Shown: in pieces, positions 13,634 through 21,814 of the stretch | How the letters are laid out: each line of letters starts with the position of its first letter | Numbering within the stretch: position 1 is the first letter of the stretch | Assembly: GCF_019977275.1 (NCBI RefSeq) | Contig: NZ_AP024650.1 | Location: forward strand, 2,294,001-2,358,000 | Reading direction: 5' to 3' | Source: Arthrobacter sp. StoSoilB19 | Lineage (GTDB): Bacteria > Actinomycetota > Actinomycetes > Actinomycetales > Micrococcaceae | DNA length: 64,000 nucleotides | The notes under the pieces: generated by a model | Databases searched by the model: none | The model's input: only the letters and a program-made list of their open reading frames with translations | Told to the model about the DNA's origin: nothing | Translations under genes and position numbers: made by a program

Positions 13634-14907
13634 TACTTCTTGTCCTCAGTCTTGTTGTCGTTTTTGTGGTCAGCGCCTGCGGGGTGGGCCGCGTCCACGG
13701 GGTCCTTGGACGCGTTGGCGTTCCGGCCGTCCCGTGTGCCTTCCATGAGCTCGATGAAGCGGTCGAACAGGTAGGCGGCATCGTGCGGTCCTGCCGCGGC
13801 TTCCGGGTGGTACTGCACGGAGAACGCCGGGATGTCCAGGCAGGCGAGGCCTTCCACGACGTCGTCGTTCAGGCTGATGTGGCTCACTTCCACCCGCCCG
13901 TAGCGTGCCTCCGGGGCCTGCGTGGCGCCGTCGAGGGGGGCGTCCACGGCAAAGCCGTGGTTCTGGGAGGTGATCTCCACCTTGCCGGTGCGCCGGTCCA
14001 TCACGGGCTGGTTGATGCCGCGGTGGCCGTAGCGGAGCTTGTAGGTGCCAAAGCCCAGGGCGCGGCCCAGGATCTGGTTGCCGAAGCAGATGCCGAAGTA
14101 GGGCAGCTTTTCGTCCAGGACCGAGCGGAGCAGCTTGACCTGGGCGTCGGCGGTGGCGGGGTCGCCGGGGCCGTTGGACATGAAGAAGCCGTCCGGGTTG
14201 ACGGCCTTGACGTCCTCAAGGGTGGCGGTGGCGGGAAGCACGTGGACTCGGACGCCGCGCTCGGCGAACCGGACCGGGGTCATGGCCTTGATGCCCAGGT
14301 CGATTGCAGCGATGGTGAGGCGGGGTTCGCCGTCCCAGCCGTGGTCCTTTGGCTCCACGACGTAGGCTTCGTCCACGCTGACTTCCTCGGCCAGGCGCGA
14401 GCCCTCCATGGGGGCGCTGGCCAGGACGGCGTCGAGCAGTTCCTTGTCCGTGGCCTGGGCTGCCTCGCCGGAGAAGATGCCGGCGCGCATGGTCTTGTGC
14501 TCACGCAGGTGCCGGGTGATGGCGCGGGTGTCCACGCCCTGGATGCCCACGATGCCCTGGGACACCAGCTCTTCGTCCAGCGACCGTTCGGAGCGCCAGT
14601 TGGAGGGCCGGCGCGCGGCGTCGCGCACAATGTAGCCGGCCACCCAGATGCGCCGGGACTCGGCGTCGTCGTCATTCACGCCGGTGTTGCCGATGTGCGG
14701 GGCCGTCTGGACCACCAGCTGGCGGGCGTAGGAGGGATCGGTGATGGTTTCCTGGTATCCGGTCATCCCGGTGGCGAAGACGGCTTCGCCCAGGGCGGTG
14801 CCGGTGGCGCCGTAGCTGGTGCCGCGGAAGATGCGCCCGTCTTCGAGTACCAGCGCAGCTGGCGTTGCCGGAGCGGAGGTGGTTGCTGTCAATGTATTCG
14901 CTTTCAC
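13633..14907 (-). CDS. carA: Carbamoyl-phosphate synthase small (glutaminase) subunit
   Basis: A ~424-residue glutamine amidotransferase that supplies ammonia to CarB. The class I amidotransferase triad is present: nucleophile Cys in [16 protein letters not shown], and the His and Glu in [11 protein letters not shown]. The N-terminal CPSase domain begins [15 protein letters not shown]. The preferred start is the GTG at 14907, which has GGAAAG 8 bases upstream at the end of the preceding gene; a GTG at 14931 would overlap that gene. The tail after residue ~400 is hydrophilic and rich in Asp/Asn/Lys. Confidence 0.95.
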
Positions 14908-14911
14908 TGTC

Positions 14912-15430
14912 TTACTTTCCACTGGTGGCACCAGCCGCTGGGGCTGACGAAATCAAATCCTGAAGGGCCTGGTAGAGAACGTCCTTGTCCGCGGCGCGGC
15001 GGGTCCGGAAGCCGGTGTCCAGGTGGTGGGCACCGTGCGTCCATGCCAGCACCAGCAGGCCGTCCTTCTCCACGAACTTCCCCGCCATGCCGCTGTCCTG
15101 CCGGACATCGGAGAGGGAGGCTGCGGGGATGTACAGCGCAGGCGCACCCGACCGCTCATAGAGCACGCCGTGCGGGTACACCGCGAGGGTGGCATTGGTG
15201 CGGATCCCCAGCCCATGCACGGCAATGCGGTCCAGCCAGTCGCCGGCCGTGGTGGTGGCCACGTACTGCCCTTCGGCAGTTGCGGTGGGCTCACCGGGCA
15301 CAGCGGGCACCTGGGGCAGTTGTTCGACGTCGGACTGGCGCTTGAGGCGGTTGCGCCAGCCGACGGCGAGGAGGACGAACACGACGGCGACCACCGCCAG
15401 CATGGCAAGTCCGGGAAGGATTTTGTCCAT
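14912..15430 (-). CDS. Small membrane-anchored protein of the pyr operon
   Basis: A 172-residue protein of unknown function between pyrC and carA. Residues ~6-24 form one hydrophobic segment ([16 protein letters not shown]) followed by basic residues (WRNRLKRQ), so the N-terminus is an anchor with the bulk probably cytosolic. The soluble part has beta-rich patches ([27 protein letters not shown]) resembling PH-like domains, but this is only an impression. Spacing is very tight: its start overlaps the pyrC stop by one base and its stop is 4 bases before the carA start. A protein at this position is common in actinobacterial pyr operons. It might tether or modulate the pathway enzymes, which is inference. 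Confidence 0.85.
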   Translation of the reverse strand: MDKILPGLAMLAVVAVVFVLLAVGWRNRLKRQSDVEQLPQVPAVPGEPTATAEGQYVATTTAGDWLDRIAVHGLGIRTNATLAVYPHGVLYERSGAPALYIPAASLSDVRQDSGMAGKFVEKDGLLVLAWTHGAHHLDTGFRTRRAADKDVLYQALQDLISSAPAAGATSGK

Positions 15431-16770
15431 CAGGCAGCGCCTGCCGGGGTTGCGGCGGAGTCCGGGTGCGGGGTGTTGAGTTTGCCGTCAAGGACGGTGG
15501 GGTGCCCCCTGAAGAAGGTGGCCACCACCTTGCCGGGGAGTTCCCTGCCCTTGAACGGCGAGTTGCGGCCCATGGTGGCCATCTGGAAGGGGTCCACCGT
15601 CCAGCGCGCCGCCGGATCCACCAGGATGAGGTTGGCGGGTTCCCCGGCTTCGATGGGCCGGCCCTGGTCGCTCAGCCGGCCAATCGTCGCGGCCGCCGTG
15701 GACGTGACCCGGGCGAAGTCCGCCCAGGTCATCAGGCCGGTTTCAATCATGGCGTGCTGGACCACGGACAGGGCGGTTTCCAGCCCGGTCATGCCCATGG
15801 CTGCCTGCGCCCATTCGCATTCCTTGTGCTCACTGGGGTGCGGCGCGTGGTCGGTACCCACAACGTCGATCGTCCCGTCTGCCAGCCCGGCGCGCAATGC
15901 CTGGACGTCGGCGTCGGTGCGCAGCGGCGGGTTGACCTTGAACACGGGGTCGTAGCTGCGCACCAGGTCATCGGTCAGCAGCAGGTGGTGCGGGGTGACC
16001 TCGGCCGTGACGTCGATGCCGCGTTCCTTGGCCCAGCGGATGATTTCCACCGAGCCGGCCGTGGACACGTGGCACACATGCAGGCGGGAGCCGACGTGCT
16101 GGGCCAGCAGGACGTCGCGGGCAATGATGCTTTCTTCCGCCACCGCGGGCCAACCGGTGAGGCCCAGGACCGCGGAGACGTCGCCCTCGTTCATCTGTGC
16201 CCCGGCTGTAAGTCGGGGTTCCTGTGCGTGCTGAGCCACGACGCCGTCGAACGCCTTGACGTATTCCAGGGCGCGGCGCATCAGCACGGGGTCGTGGACG
16301 CAGATGCCGTCATCGGAGAACATCCGCACCCGGGCGCGGGAATCGGCCATGGCGCCCAGCTCGGCCAGTTGCTCCCCTGCCAGTCCAACGGTGACGGCAC
16401 CAACGGGGCGCACGTCCACCCAGCCGGCCGCGCGGCCCAGAGTGTAGACCTGCTCCACCACGCCTGCGGTGTCCGCGACGGGGGTGCTGTTGGCCATGGC
16501 GTGCACAGCTGTGTAGCCGCCCAGGGCCGCAGCCCGTGTTCCGGTCTCCACGGTCTCGGCGTCCTCGCGGCCGGGTTCGCGGAGGTGCGTGTGCACATCG
16601 ACCATGCCCGGCAGGGCCACCAGGCCTGCAGCGTCGATGACAGTGGCCCCGTCAGCGTCAAGGCCGGTGCCAATCTCGGCGATGATGCCGTCACGGACCA
16701 GCAGGTCCGCGGGGTCGCCGCCCAGGATGGCGGCGCCTTGGATGAGGTAGGTTCCGGTGTTGCCTGCCAT
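15430..16770 (-). CDS. pyrC: Dihydroorotase
   Basis: A 446-residue zinc amidohydrolase that cyclises carbamoyl aspartate to dihydroorotate. The metal-binding VDVHTHLREPG is at ~55-66, further His ligands lie in HVCHVSTAG, and the TDHAPH motif near residue 310 holds the catalytic Asp. Length and motifs match class I dihydroorotases. ATG start overlaps the pyrB stop by one base (TGATGG), so the two are probably translationally coupled. Confidence 0.96.
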   Translation of the reverse strand: MAGNTGTYLIQGAAILGGDPADLLVRDGIIAEIGTGLDADGATVIDAAGLVALPGMVDVHTHLREPGREDAETVETGTRAAALGGYTAVHAMANSTPVADTAGVVEQVYTLGRAAGWVDVRPVGAVTVGLAGEQLAELGAMADSRARVRMFSDDGICVHDPVLMRRALEYVKAFDGVVAQHAQEPRLTAGAQMNEGDVSAVLGLTGWPAVAEESIIARDVLLAQHVGSRLHVCHVSTAGSVEIIRWAKERGIDVTAEVTPHHLLLTDDLVRSYDPVFKVNPPLRTDADVQALRAGLADGTIDVVGTDHAPHPSEHKECEWAQAAMGMTGLETALSVVQHAMIETGLMTWADFARVTSTAAATIGRLSDQGRPIEAGEPANLILVDPAARWTVDPFQMATMGRNSPFKGRELPGKVVATFFRGHPTVLDGKLNTPHPDSAATPAGAA

Positions 16771-17798
16771 CAGTTGCTCTCCTTGGGGGACGGGGCCGCG
16801 GCGGCATAGGCCGGTGCCCGGTGGGCGGCTGGTTCCCGGGTATCCCCGGAGAGCAGCAGGTACAGTGCGGCCATCCGCACGGACACGCCGTTGCGGACCT
16901 GAGCCAGGACGGTGGAACGGGGTGAGTCCGCTGCGGCGGCGCTGATTTCCAGGCCCCTGTTCATTGGCCCCGGGTGCATGATGATGGTGTCCGTCATGCC
17001 CAGGTCGTCAAGGGCGCGGAGGCGGTTGTCGTCGAAACCCCACCGGCGCGAGTATTCGCGGGTGCTGGGGAAGAACGAGGCGTTCATGCGTTCGCCCTGG
17101 ACGCGGAGCATCATCATGGCGTCGACACCGTTGGCCAGGGTCTGGTCCAGATCGTAGCTGACGCTGCAGGGCCATTTGTCGACGCCGACCGGCAGGAGGG
17201 TGGGCGGCGCCACCAGCGTGACTTCGGCCCCGAGTGTCCGGAGCAGCCAGACGTTGGACCGGGCCACACGGGAATGCAGGACGTCGCCGGCGATGGCGAC
17301 CCGCATGCCCTTCAGGTCAGTCCCATCGGAACGCGTGCCGGCCAGGCGGGCCCAGTGCCGGCGCATGGTGAAGGCGTCAAGCAGGGCCTGGGTGGGGTGT
17401 TCGTGGGTGCCGTCGCCGGCGTTGATGACTGCGGCGTCGATCCAGTCGGTGGCGGCCAGCCGGTGCGGCGCGCCGGAGGCCCAGTGCCGGATGACGACGG
17501 CGTCGGCGCCCATGGCGGACAGGGTCTGGGCGGTGTCCTTGAGGGATTCGCCCTTGGACACCGATGATCCCTTGGCGGCAAAGTTGATGACGTCAGCGGA
17601 CAACCGCTTGGCAGCGGCTTCGAAGGAGATGCGGGTCCGCGTGGAGTCCTCGAAGAAGAGGTTGACCACGGTGCGTCCGCGCAGCGCGGGAAGCTTCTTG
17701 ACTTCCCGCTCCCCCACGGCAGACATTTCCTCCGCGGTGTCAAGGATGCGGATGGCGTTCGAAAGGCTGAGGTCCTCGGTGGACAGGAGGTGTTTCAT
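16770..17798 (-). CDS. pyrB: Aspartate carbamoyltransferase catalytic subunit
   Basis: A 342-residue transcarbamylase that joins carbamoyl phosphate and aspartate. The carbamoyl-phosphate site [13 protein letters not shown] is at ~48-60, the [11 protein letters not shown] loop with the catalytic Lys at ~80-90, and [16 protein letters not shown] at ~125-140. No pyrI regulatory subunit is nearby. The C-terminal ~20 residues are an Ala/Pro-rich tail beyond the usual domain. The ATG overlaps the pyrR stop (ATGA). Confidence 0.96.
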   Translation of the reverse strand: MKHLLSTEDLSLSNAIRILDTAEEMSAVGEREVKKLPALRGRTVVNLFFEDSTRTRISFEAAAKRLSADVINFAAKGSSVSKGESLKDTAQTLSAMGADAVVIRHWASGAPHRLAATDWIDAAVINAGDGTHEHPTQALLDAFTMRRHWARLAGTRSDGTDLKGMRVAIAGDVLHSRVARSNVWLLRTLGAEVTLVAPPTLLPVGVDKWPCSVSYDLDQTLANGVDAMMMLRVQGERMNASFFPSTREYSRRWGFDDNRLRALDDLGMTDTIIMHPGPMNRGLEISAAAADSPRSTVLAQVRNGVSVRMAALYLLLSGDTREPAAHRAPAYAAAAPSPKESN

Positions 17799-18382
17799 GC
17801 GCCGCCTTCGATCACGACTTCGTTGACCGGGGTTCCGGCGTCGGACGTGTCTGTTTCTTCGAGCCGGACCCGGACCTTCTCGGCGGAGGACGTGGGCAGG
17901 TTCTTGCCAACGTGGTCAGCCCGGATGGGAAGTTCGCGGTGGCCCCTGTCGATCAGGACCGCAAGCCGGACGATGCGGGGGCGGCCGAGATCTACCAGCG
18001 CATCCAGGGCGGCGCGGATGGTCCGGCCGGAGTACAGGACGTCGTCGATGAGCACCACTACTTTGTTGTCGATGCCTGTCCGGGGCAGCCTGGTGGGGTA
18101 CGGCGGCCGTGTCCCCTGGTGGGAGAGGTCGTCGCGGAACATGGTGACGTCGAGCTGGCCCACAATGGCGGCGGCGTCAACGGTGGCGTCCGCGGCGGCG
18201 ATTTTTTCCGCCAGCCGGACAGCCAGTGGGTAGCCGCGGCGGGGAATGCCCAACAGGACCAGGTCCTGGGATCCCTTGTTGGCTTCGAGGATCTCATGGG
18301 CGATACGAGTAAGTGCCCGGTCAATGTCCGCCTGGCTGAGGACAACCCTGGCTGGAACCGGTGCGCTGGTGACGGAAGTCAA
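17795..18382 (-). CDS. pyrR: PyrR: pyr-operon regulator and uracil phosphoribosyltransferase
   Basis: A 195-residue bifunctional protein. The PRPP-binding loop [19 protein letters not shown] at ~110-128 defines the phosphoribosyltransferase fold, and [10 protein letters not shown] at ~48-57 is typical for PyrR. When bound to UMP/UTP the family binds a hairpin in pyr mRNA and lowers expression. The start chosen is the TTG at 18382, preceded by GGGGAGA at 6 bases; no better start exists downstream. It is the first gene of the operon, and a match to the PyrR RNA-binding loop lies just upstream of its ribosome-binding site. Confidence 0.94.
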   Translation of the reverse strand: MTSVTSAPVPARVVLSQADIDRALTRIAHEILEANKGSQDLVLLGIPRRGYPLAVRLAEKIAAADATVDAAAIVGQLDVTMFRDDLSHQGTRPPYPTRLPRTGIDNKVVVLIDDVLYSGRTIRAALDALVDLGRPRIVRLAVLIDRGHRELPIRADHVGKNLPTSSAEKVRVRLEETDTSDAGTPVNEVVIEGGA

Positions 18383-18400
18383 CGCTCGTCTCCCCTTTCC

Positions 18401-18416
18401 CCGCCTCACAGGACGG
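18401..18416 (-). promoter_or_regulatory. Predicted PyrR-binding RNA hairpin in the pyrR leader
   Basis: On the transcript this reads CCGUC-CUGUGA-GGCGG: a 5-bp stem with a U-G pair and a CUGUGA loop. It fits the PyrR binding-loop consensus ARUCCNGNGAGGYU, with the loop CNGNGA exact and the outer A-U pair replaced by C-G. It ends 5 bases before the GGGGAGA ribosome-binding site of pyrR (18389-18395). No terminator/antiterminator pair is seen, so the position favours translational repression, as reported for Mycobacterium smegmatis. Confidence 0.65.
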
Positions 18417-18561
18417 AATTAAAAAAGGAATGTTTGCTGTTCAAAATTACCACACGGTCCCTGCCCGGCCGGTCCCCGGGTGACGCGGTACTGGTCACAC
18501 CCGAACGGCGCGGGAGGCCCGCTCCTTTGTGGTGTGGTGGCCCCCGCTTAGGCTTTCGGAT

Positions 18562-19839
18562 ATGCCGATGTATCCGCAGCAGCCTTCCTCCGGCCTCCCC
18601 GACGACCCCTACCGCAGGCCCACCGGCCCCCTGCCCCGGCAGGCCAATCCCAGCTGGATGGGACAGGTGCAGCCCGAATACTACCGCGCCGCCCCCGGAC
18701 ACCAGGGCCACCCGCTGGCTGCAGTGGTGCCGCCGCAGGCGCAGGAAGCCGCGCTGCGGGCATCGCGGACCCGCAGCGGGCTGGCGGGCCTGACGGTTGC
18801 GGGCGGCGTGCTTGCTTTCCTGAGCCTTTTCCTGGTGGTGCCGTTCCTGCTGTCCAACACCGGCGCCGCCGGTTTCCTGATTGGTTTCCTGGCATCGCTG
18901 GTCCCGCTGTCGGTGGTCCTGGCTGCGGTCCACATCATCGACAGGTGGGAACCGGAACCCAAGCGGCTGTTGTTCTTTGCCTTCACGTGGGGTGCGGCGG
19001 TGTCCGTTGCCGTGACCCTGCTCATCCAGCCGTTCTTCGTGATCGCCTTCCAGTTCACCGACGAACCAGACCTGCAGACCTACATGGCCACCGTCCAGGC
19101 CCCCATCGTCGAGGAGTTCGCTAAGTCCCTTGGCCTGCTCATCCTCCTCCTCGCGGCGCGCCGGCAATTCGACGGTCCCGTGGACGGGGTGGTGATTGCC
19201 TTCACCATCGCCGGCGGCTTCGCCTTCACCGAAAACATCCTCTACTTCGGCAGGGCCATCGCGGAATCGGCATCCCCGGCCAGCGACTTCGCCCAGGTGT
19301 TCTTCCTCCGCGGTGTCATGTCCCCCTTCGCCCATGCGATTTTCACCGGCACCACAGGCCTGGTCATGGGCTTCGCTGCCAGGCGCTGGCACACGGGCGC
19401 CTCGATCGGCGCCTTCTTCGTGGGACTGCTGCCGGCCATGTTCCTGCACAACAGGTGGAACAGCATGGGCGGCGGCTTCCTGCTGGACTACATCATGGTC
19501 CAGGTACCGATCTTCGTGCTGGCAGTGGGCGGCATCATCTTCCTGCGGGTGGCCGAAAACCGCCTCACCCGGCAGCGGCTGATGGAGTATTCCGCTGCGG
19601 GATGGTTCACGCCCGCGGAAGTCCAGCTGCTGGCCACCCGCGGCGGCAGGCGCATGGTCCTGGCATGGGCTGCGGGTTCGGGCAGGAAGCGGCAGATGAA
19701 GCAGTTCGTGAAGGCGGCCACCCAGCTTGCCAACACCCGCCAGCGGATCCTGAGCGGACGCGATGTTCCGCTGCACCAGGCCGAGGAAAGGCAGCAGCTC
19801 CAGCGGATCGTGTCCCTGAGGGCGGCAGTGGCCGGATGA
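18562..19839 (+). CDS. PrsW-family intramembrane metalloprotease
   Basis: A 425-residue polytopic membrane protein with about eight hydrophobic segments. PrsW-family motifs are in order: EEFAK with Glu184/Glu185, FTENILYF with Glu224, AHAIFTG with His258, and LHNRW with His296, the residues expected to bind zinc in the membrane. The N-terminal ~70 residues are Pro/Gln-rich and cytosolic, and the C-terminal ~70 are basic. In Bacillus subtilis PrsW cuts an anti-sigma factor; whether this protein has such a target is unknown. The ATG at 18562 was preferred to a GTG at 18529. It is divergent from pyrR and its original terminator has been split by the insertion that follows. Confidence 0.85.
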   Translation: MPMYPQQPSSGLPDDPYRRPTGPLPRQANPSWMGQVQPEYYRAAPGHQGHPLAAVVPPQAQEAALRASRTRSGLAGLTVAGGVLAFLSLFLVVPFLLSNTGAAGFLIGFLASLVPLSVVLAAVHIIDRWEPEPKRLLFFAFTWGAAVSVAVTLLIQPFFVIAFQFTDEPDLQTYMATVQAPIVEEFAKSLGLLILLLAARRQFDGPVDGVVIAFTIAGGFAFTENILYFGRAIAESASPASDFAQVFFLRGVMSPFAHAIFTGTTGLVMGFAARRWHTGASIGAFFVGLLPAMFLHNRWNSMGGGFLLDYIMVQVPIFVLAVGGIIFLRVAENRLTRQRLMEYSAAGWFTPAEVQLLATRGGRRMVLAWAAGSGRKRQMKQFVKAATQLANTRQRILSGRDVPLHQAEERQQLQRIVSLRAAVAG

Positions 19840-19852
19840 TGTGAACCGCTTG

Positions 19853-19871
19853 CACGCAACAGGGCCCCGCC
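19853..19871. terminator. Left arm of the PrsW/nusB shared terminator, split by an IS insertion
   Basis: These 19 bases pair perfectly with 23288-23306 on the far side of the insertion. Without the insertion and one GAT duplication the two arms would enclose a 4-base loop, GGAT. The stem lies 13 bases after the PrsW gene stop and, on the other side, 9 bases after the nusB stop. It was therefore most likely a bidirectional terminator between convergent genes. No U-run follows the stem. Confidence 0.8.
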
Positions 19872-19872
19872 G

Positions 19873-19875
19873 GAT
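19873..19875. repeat. Target duplication GAT, left copy
   Basis: GAT before the left end matches GAT at 23285-23287 after the right end. A 3-bp duplication is normal for IS3-family insertions. Confidence 0.8.
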
Positions 19876-19900
19876 TGAACTGCTCCCCGAAAGTTGGACT
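19876..19900. repeat. ISA left terminal inverted repeat
   Basis: Begins TGAACTGCTCCCCGAAAGTT, with the TG end typical of IS3 elements. 24 of 25 bases match the inverted right end; the difference is at position 8 (C against G). Confidence 0.85.
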
Positions 19901-19932
19901 GAGAAATCAGTTCTGACTTTCGGGGAGCAGTT
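19878..19932 (+). promoter_or_regulatory. ISA left-end palindrome over the orfA ribosome-binding site
   Basis: Bases 19878-19894 (inside the left IR) are the exact reverse complement of 19916-19932. The right arm contains GGGGAG, the ribosome-binding site of orfA, and ends 2 bases before its ATG. A transcript entering from outside would fold and hide that site, whereas one starting inside the loop would not. IS10 and IS50 use comparable devices to limit transposase made by read-through. Confidence 0.65.
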
Positions 19933-19934
19933 TT

Positions 19935-20420
19935 ATGCATGGAAGAAGTTCGTTGTCCGAGGAACAGCGCGAGGCCGCGGTGGCGCTGTTTGAGATCGGG
20001 TGGGGCTCCAGAGCTGTAGCAACCAGGCTCGGGGTGGGTCGGAAGCCGATCCTCCGGTTGCACGACAGATGGCGCGTTCGTGGAGATACTGCTCTTGTGA
20101 CCAAACCAGGCAACCGCGTGTATTCATTCGAGCTCAAGCTCAACGCCGTGCAGCGATATATCTCCGGCGAGACCAGGGTCGCACTGGCCAAAGAGCTCGA
20201 ACTATCCTCGCCACACCTGATAGCCGTGTGGGCGATGCGGTACCGGGCTCAGGGCGAGGAAGGCCTCCGTCCGAAACCTAAAGGCCGCCCAAGGAAGAAC
20301 CCAGATACCCCGCGGCAGGAACCGGAGCTGCAGCGGCTGCGACGTGAGAACGAACGCCTTCGTGCAGAGGTTGCTTTCCTGGGAAAAGTAAACGCCTTGA
20401 GGGACAGGGAACAGCGCTAA
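19935..20420 (+). CDS. IS3-family OrfA (ISA)
   Basis: A 161-residue DNA-binding protein with two helix-turn-helix-like parts: LSEEQREAAVALFEIGWGSRAVATRLGV-type repeat from residue ~6 and a second around ~60-90 (LAKELELSSPHLIAVW). A Leu/Arg-rich coiled segment (LQRLRRENERLRAEVAFLGK) closes it, the usual dimerising leucine zipper. It alone binds the ends and acts as regulator in the family. A G GGA AAA slippery site in the FLGK codons would let about 151 of its residues be joined to OrfB. Confidence 0.9.
   Translation: MHGRSSLSEEQREAAVALFEIGWGSRAVATRLGVGRKPILRLHDRWRVRGDTALVTKPGNRVYSFELKLNAVQRYISGETRVALAKELELSSPHLIAVWAMRYRAQGEEGLRPKPKGRPRKNPDTPRQEPELQRLRRENERLRAEVAFLGKVNALRDREQR
20381..20387 (+). 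other. Predicted -1 frameshift heptamer (ISA)
   Basis: G GGA AAA stands in the right phase (ctG GGA AAA) in orfA. Stepping back one base leads into an open frame that runs unbroken through orfB to 21271, giving a 445-residue OrfAB. Most IS3 elements make their transposase by -1 shifting at such heptamers, often A AAA AAG. Confidence 0.6.
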
Positions 20421-21271
20421 AGGTTCGCGCTGTCATCGCTCTCAAGGCTGAGCACCGATTAGAGGTTCTGCTGGACGTGGCCGGGTTAGCCCGGTCCACG
20501 TTCTTCTACCACCAAGCCAAACTCAATGGCCCCGATCCACGGGCGTCCCTGAAGGCCGCTGTCACTGACATTTTTACGAAGAACCACGGCCGGTACGGGC
20601 ATCGCCGGATCCATATTGAACTGTTGAAGCAAGGATGGACGGTCGCCAAGAAGACGGTTCTAAAGCTGATGCGTTCCCTCCGGCTGGTCTGCAAGGTCCG
20701 AAGCAGGAAGCGGTACAACTCCTACCAGGGCGAGCATGGCATCGTGGCCCCGAACCTGCTGAAACGCCAGTTCGACGCGGACGCCCCAGACCAGAAGTGG
20801 GTTACCGATGTGACCGAGTTCAGCGTCGGCGACAGGAAACTCTACCTCTCACCGATCATGGACCTGTTCGACCGGCAGATCATCTCCTACGCCATTGGGA
20901 CCTCGCCCAACCTGGAACTGACCAACTCCTCATTGCGCGGCGCCTTGGCCACGCTGGAGAACGGGGAGAAACCCTTCGTCCACTCAGACCAAGGGTTCCA
21001 GTATCAGCACAACTCCTGGCGCACACTCCTGGAGAACGCCGGCGCCGTCCAATCAATGTCACGCAAAGCCAACTGCTACGACAACGCCGTCATGGAGAAC
21101 TTCTTCGGACACCTGAAGGAAGAGCTCTTCCACCGCGTCCGGTTCCTCAACACCGACGCACTCGCATCAGCGCTGCACGCATACATCAGCTGGTACAACA
21201 CCGAAAGAATTTCCACCAAGCTCAAGGGCTTGAGCCCGGCACAGTACCGTGCTCAGATGCTTGCGGCTTAG
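20387..21271 (+). CDS. IS3-family OrfB, DDE transposase domain (ISA)
   Basis: The reading frame of the catalytic half, about 294 codons when entered by the frameshift. The DDE triad is visible: Asp in WVTDVTEFSVGDRK, Asp in VHSDQGFQYQH and Glu in NAVMENFFGHLKEEL. The helix-turn-helix-like LARSTFFYHQ and HRRIHIELL segments precede it, as in the IS150-like part of IS3. Unlike in ISB, the GTG that could start a separate OrfB (next to the orfA stop) is CTA here; the next GTG is at 20477. ISA therefore depends more on frameshifting. No stop or frameshift mutation is seen, so it may be active. Confidence 0.88.
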   Translation, partial: SKRLEGQGTALKVRAVIALKAEHRLEVLLDVAGLARSTFFYHQAKLNGPDPRASLKAAVTDIFTKNHGRYGHRRIHIELLKQGWTVAKKTVLKLMRSLRLVCKVRSRKRYNSYQGEHGIVAPNLLKRQFDADAPDQKWVTDVTEFSVGDRKLYLSPIMDLFDRQIISYAIGTSPNLELTNSSLRGALATLENGEKPFVHSDQGFQYQHNSWRTLLENAGAVQSMSRKANCYDNAVMENFFGHLKEELFHRVRFLNTDALASALHAYISWYNTERISTKLKGLSPAQYRAQMLAA

Positions 21272-21295
21272 GTCCCAATTAGAAGCACAGCTGGA

Positions 21296-21637
21296 CTAGG
21301 GTCCCCCCATTAGACCGCAGCCGAACGCGCCCTTGCCTGTCTGCACGACGATAAACACTCTGGCTTCGGCAGAAGGCTCCTGAGCAAATATCTCGCCCCC
21401 TCCGGCTGTCCTGCCTTGAGAGGTTAGGGCGGATACATCGTGTTCGGCGGGCTGTGGGTTGGGACCACAGTTATATTCGCGGTCGGCAAAGTGCACTTTG
21501 GACGGAACTTCCTTGGGCGACAGGACCCAGTCCGATGTCTGTTGATGGACGTTCCATAGCCGGACGCCGGCAAAAATGCCCGCCAGCACCAACACGGAAA
21601 CCATCAAAGACAAAGCGATTCGCGTCCCCCGGCTCAT
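21296..21637 (-). CDS. Passenger gene: small single-span membrane protein
   Basis: About 113 residues from the ATG at 21637 (an upstream ATG at 21664 would add nine). Residues ~7-27 are a hydrophobic membrane segment (IALSLMVSVLVLAGIFAGV) followed by an extracytoplasmic ~85-residue part with two cysteines (EYNCGPN and FGCGLMGGP). I do not recognise the family. It lies inside the outer IS, opposite to orfA/orfB, and its start region has no convincing ribosome-binding site, so it may be a decaying captured gene. It shows no similarity to transposition proteins. Confidence 0.55.
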   Translation of the reverse strand: MSRGTRIALSLMVSVLVLAGIFAGVRLWNVHQQTSDWVLSPKEVPSKVHFADREYNCGPNPQPAEHDVSALTSQGRTAGGGEIFAQEPSAEARVFIVVQTGKGAFGCGLMGGP

Positions 21638-21733
21638 GGACCAAACGATCCACGAATACGGCATGAAGGTCAATGAACGGGCTAAACCCAGGTGCAGCTC
21701 TCGTACCCCTTCGCTTGGCAGGTAGTACAAACA

Positions 21734-21751
21734 CGCAGAAGTCCCCGCCCC
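21734..21751. repeat. Left arm of a stem-loop split by ISB
   Basis: These 18 bases pair with 23198-23215 beyond ISB with one C/A mismatch. Before insertion they enclosed the 4-base loop AAAT. The hairpin lies inside the outer IS, upstream of the passenger gene. It looks like a terminator stem, but no gene clearly ends at it. Confidence 0.75.
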
Positions 21752-21754
21752 AAA
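21752..21754. repeat. Target duplication AAA, left copy (ISB)
   Basis: AAA before ISB matches AAA at 23194-23196 after it. Because the loop is AAAT, a 4-bp reading is possible if the element is taken one base shorter at each end. Confidence 0.7.
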
Positions 21755-21781
21755 TGAACTGCTCCCCGGAAGTTGGACTGA
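21755..21781. repeat. ISB left terminal inverted repeat
   Basis: 27 bases, an exact reverse complement of the right end at 23167-23193. Confidence 0.9.
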
Positions 21782-21812
21782 GAAATTCAGTTCCGACTTC
21801 CGGGGAGCAGTT
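21757..21812 (+). promoter_or_regulatory. ISB left-end palindrome over the orfA ribosome-binding site
   Basis: Bases 21757-21773 pair exactly with 21796-21812. As in ISA, the right arm holds GGGGAG and ends 2 bases before the orfA ATG at 21815. Where the arm sequence differs from ISA (GGAAGT against GAAAGT) both arms changed together, so the pairing has been kept by selection. Confidence 0.7.
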
Positions 21813-21814
21813 TT

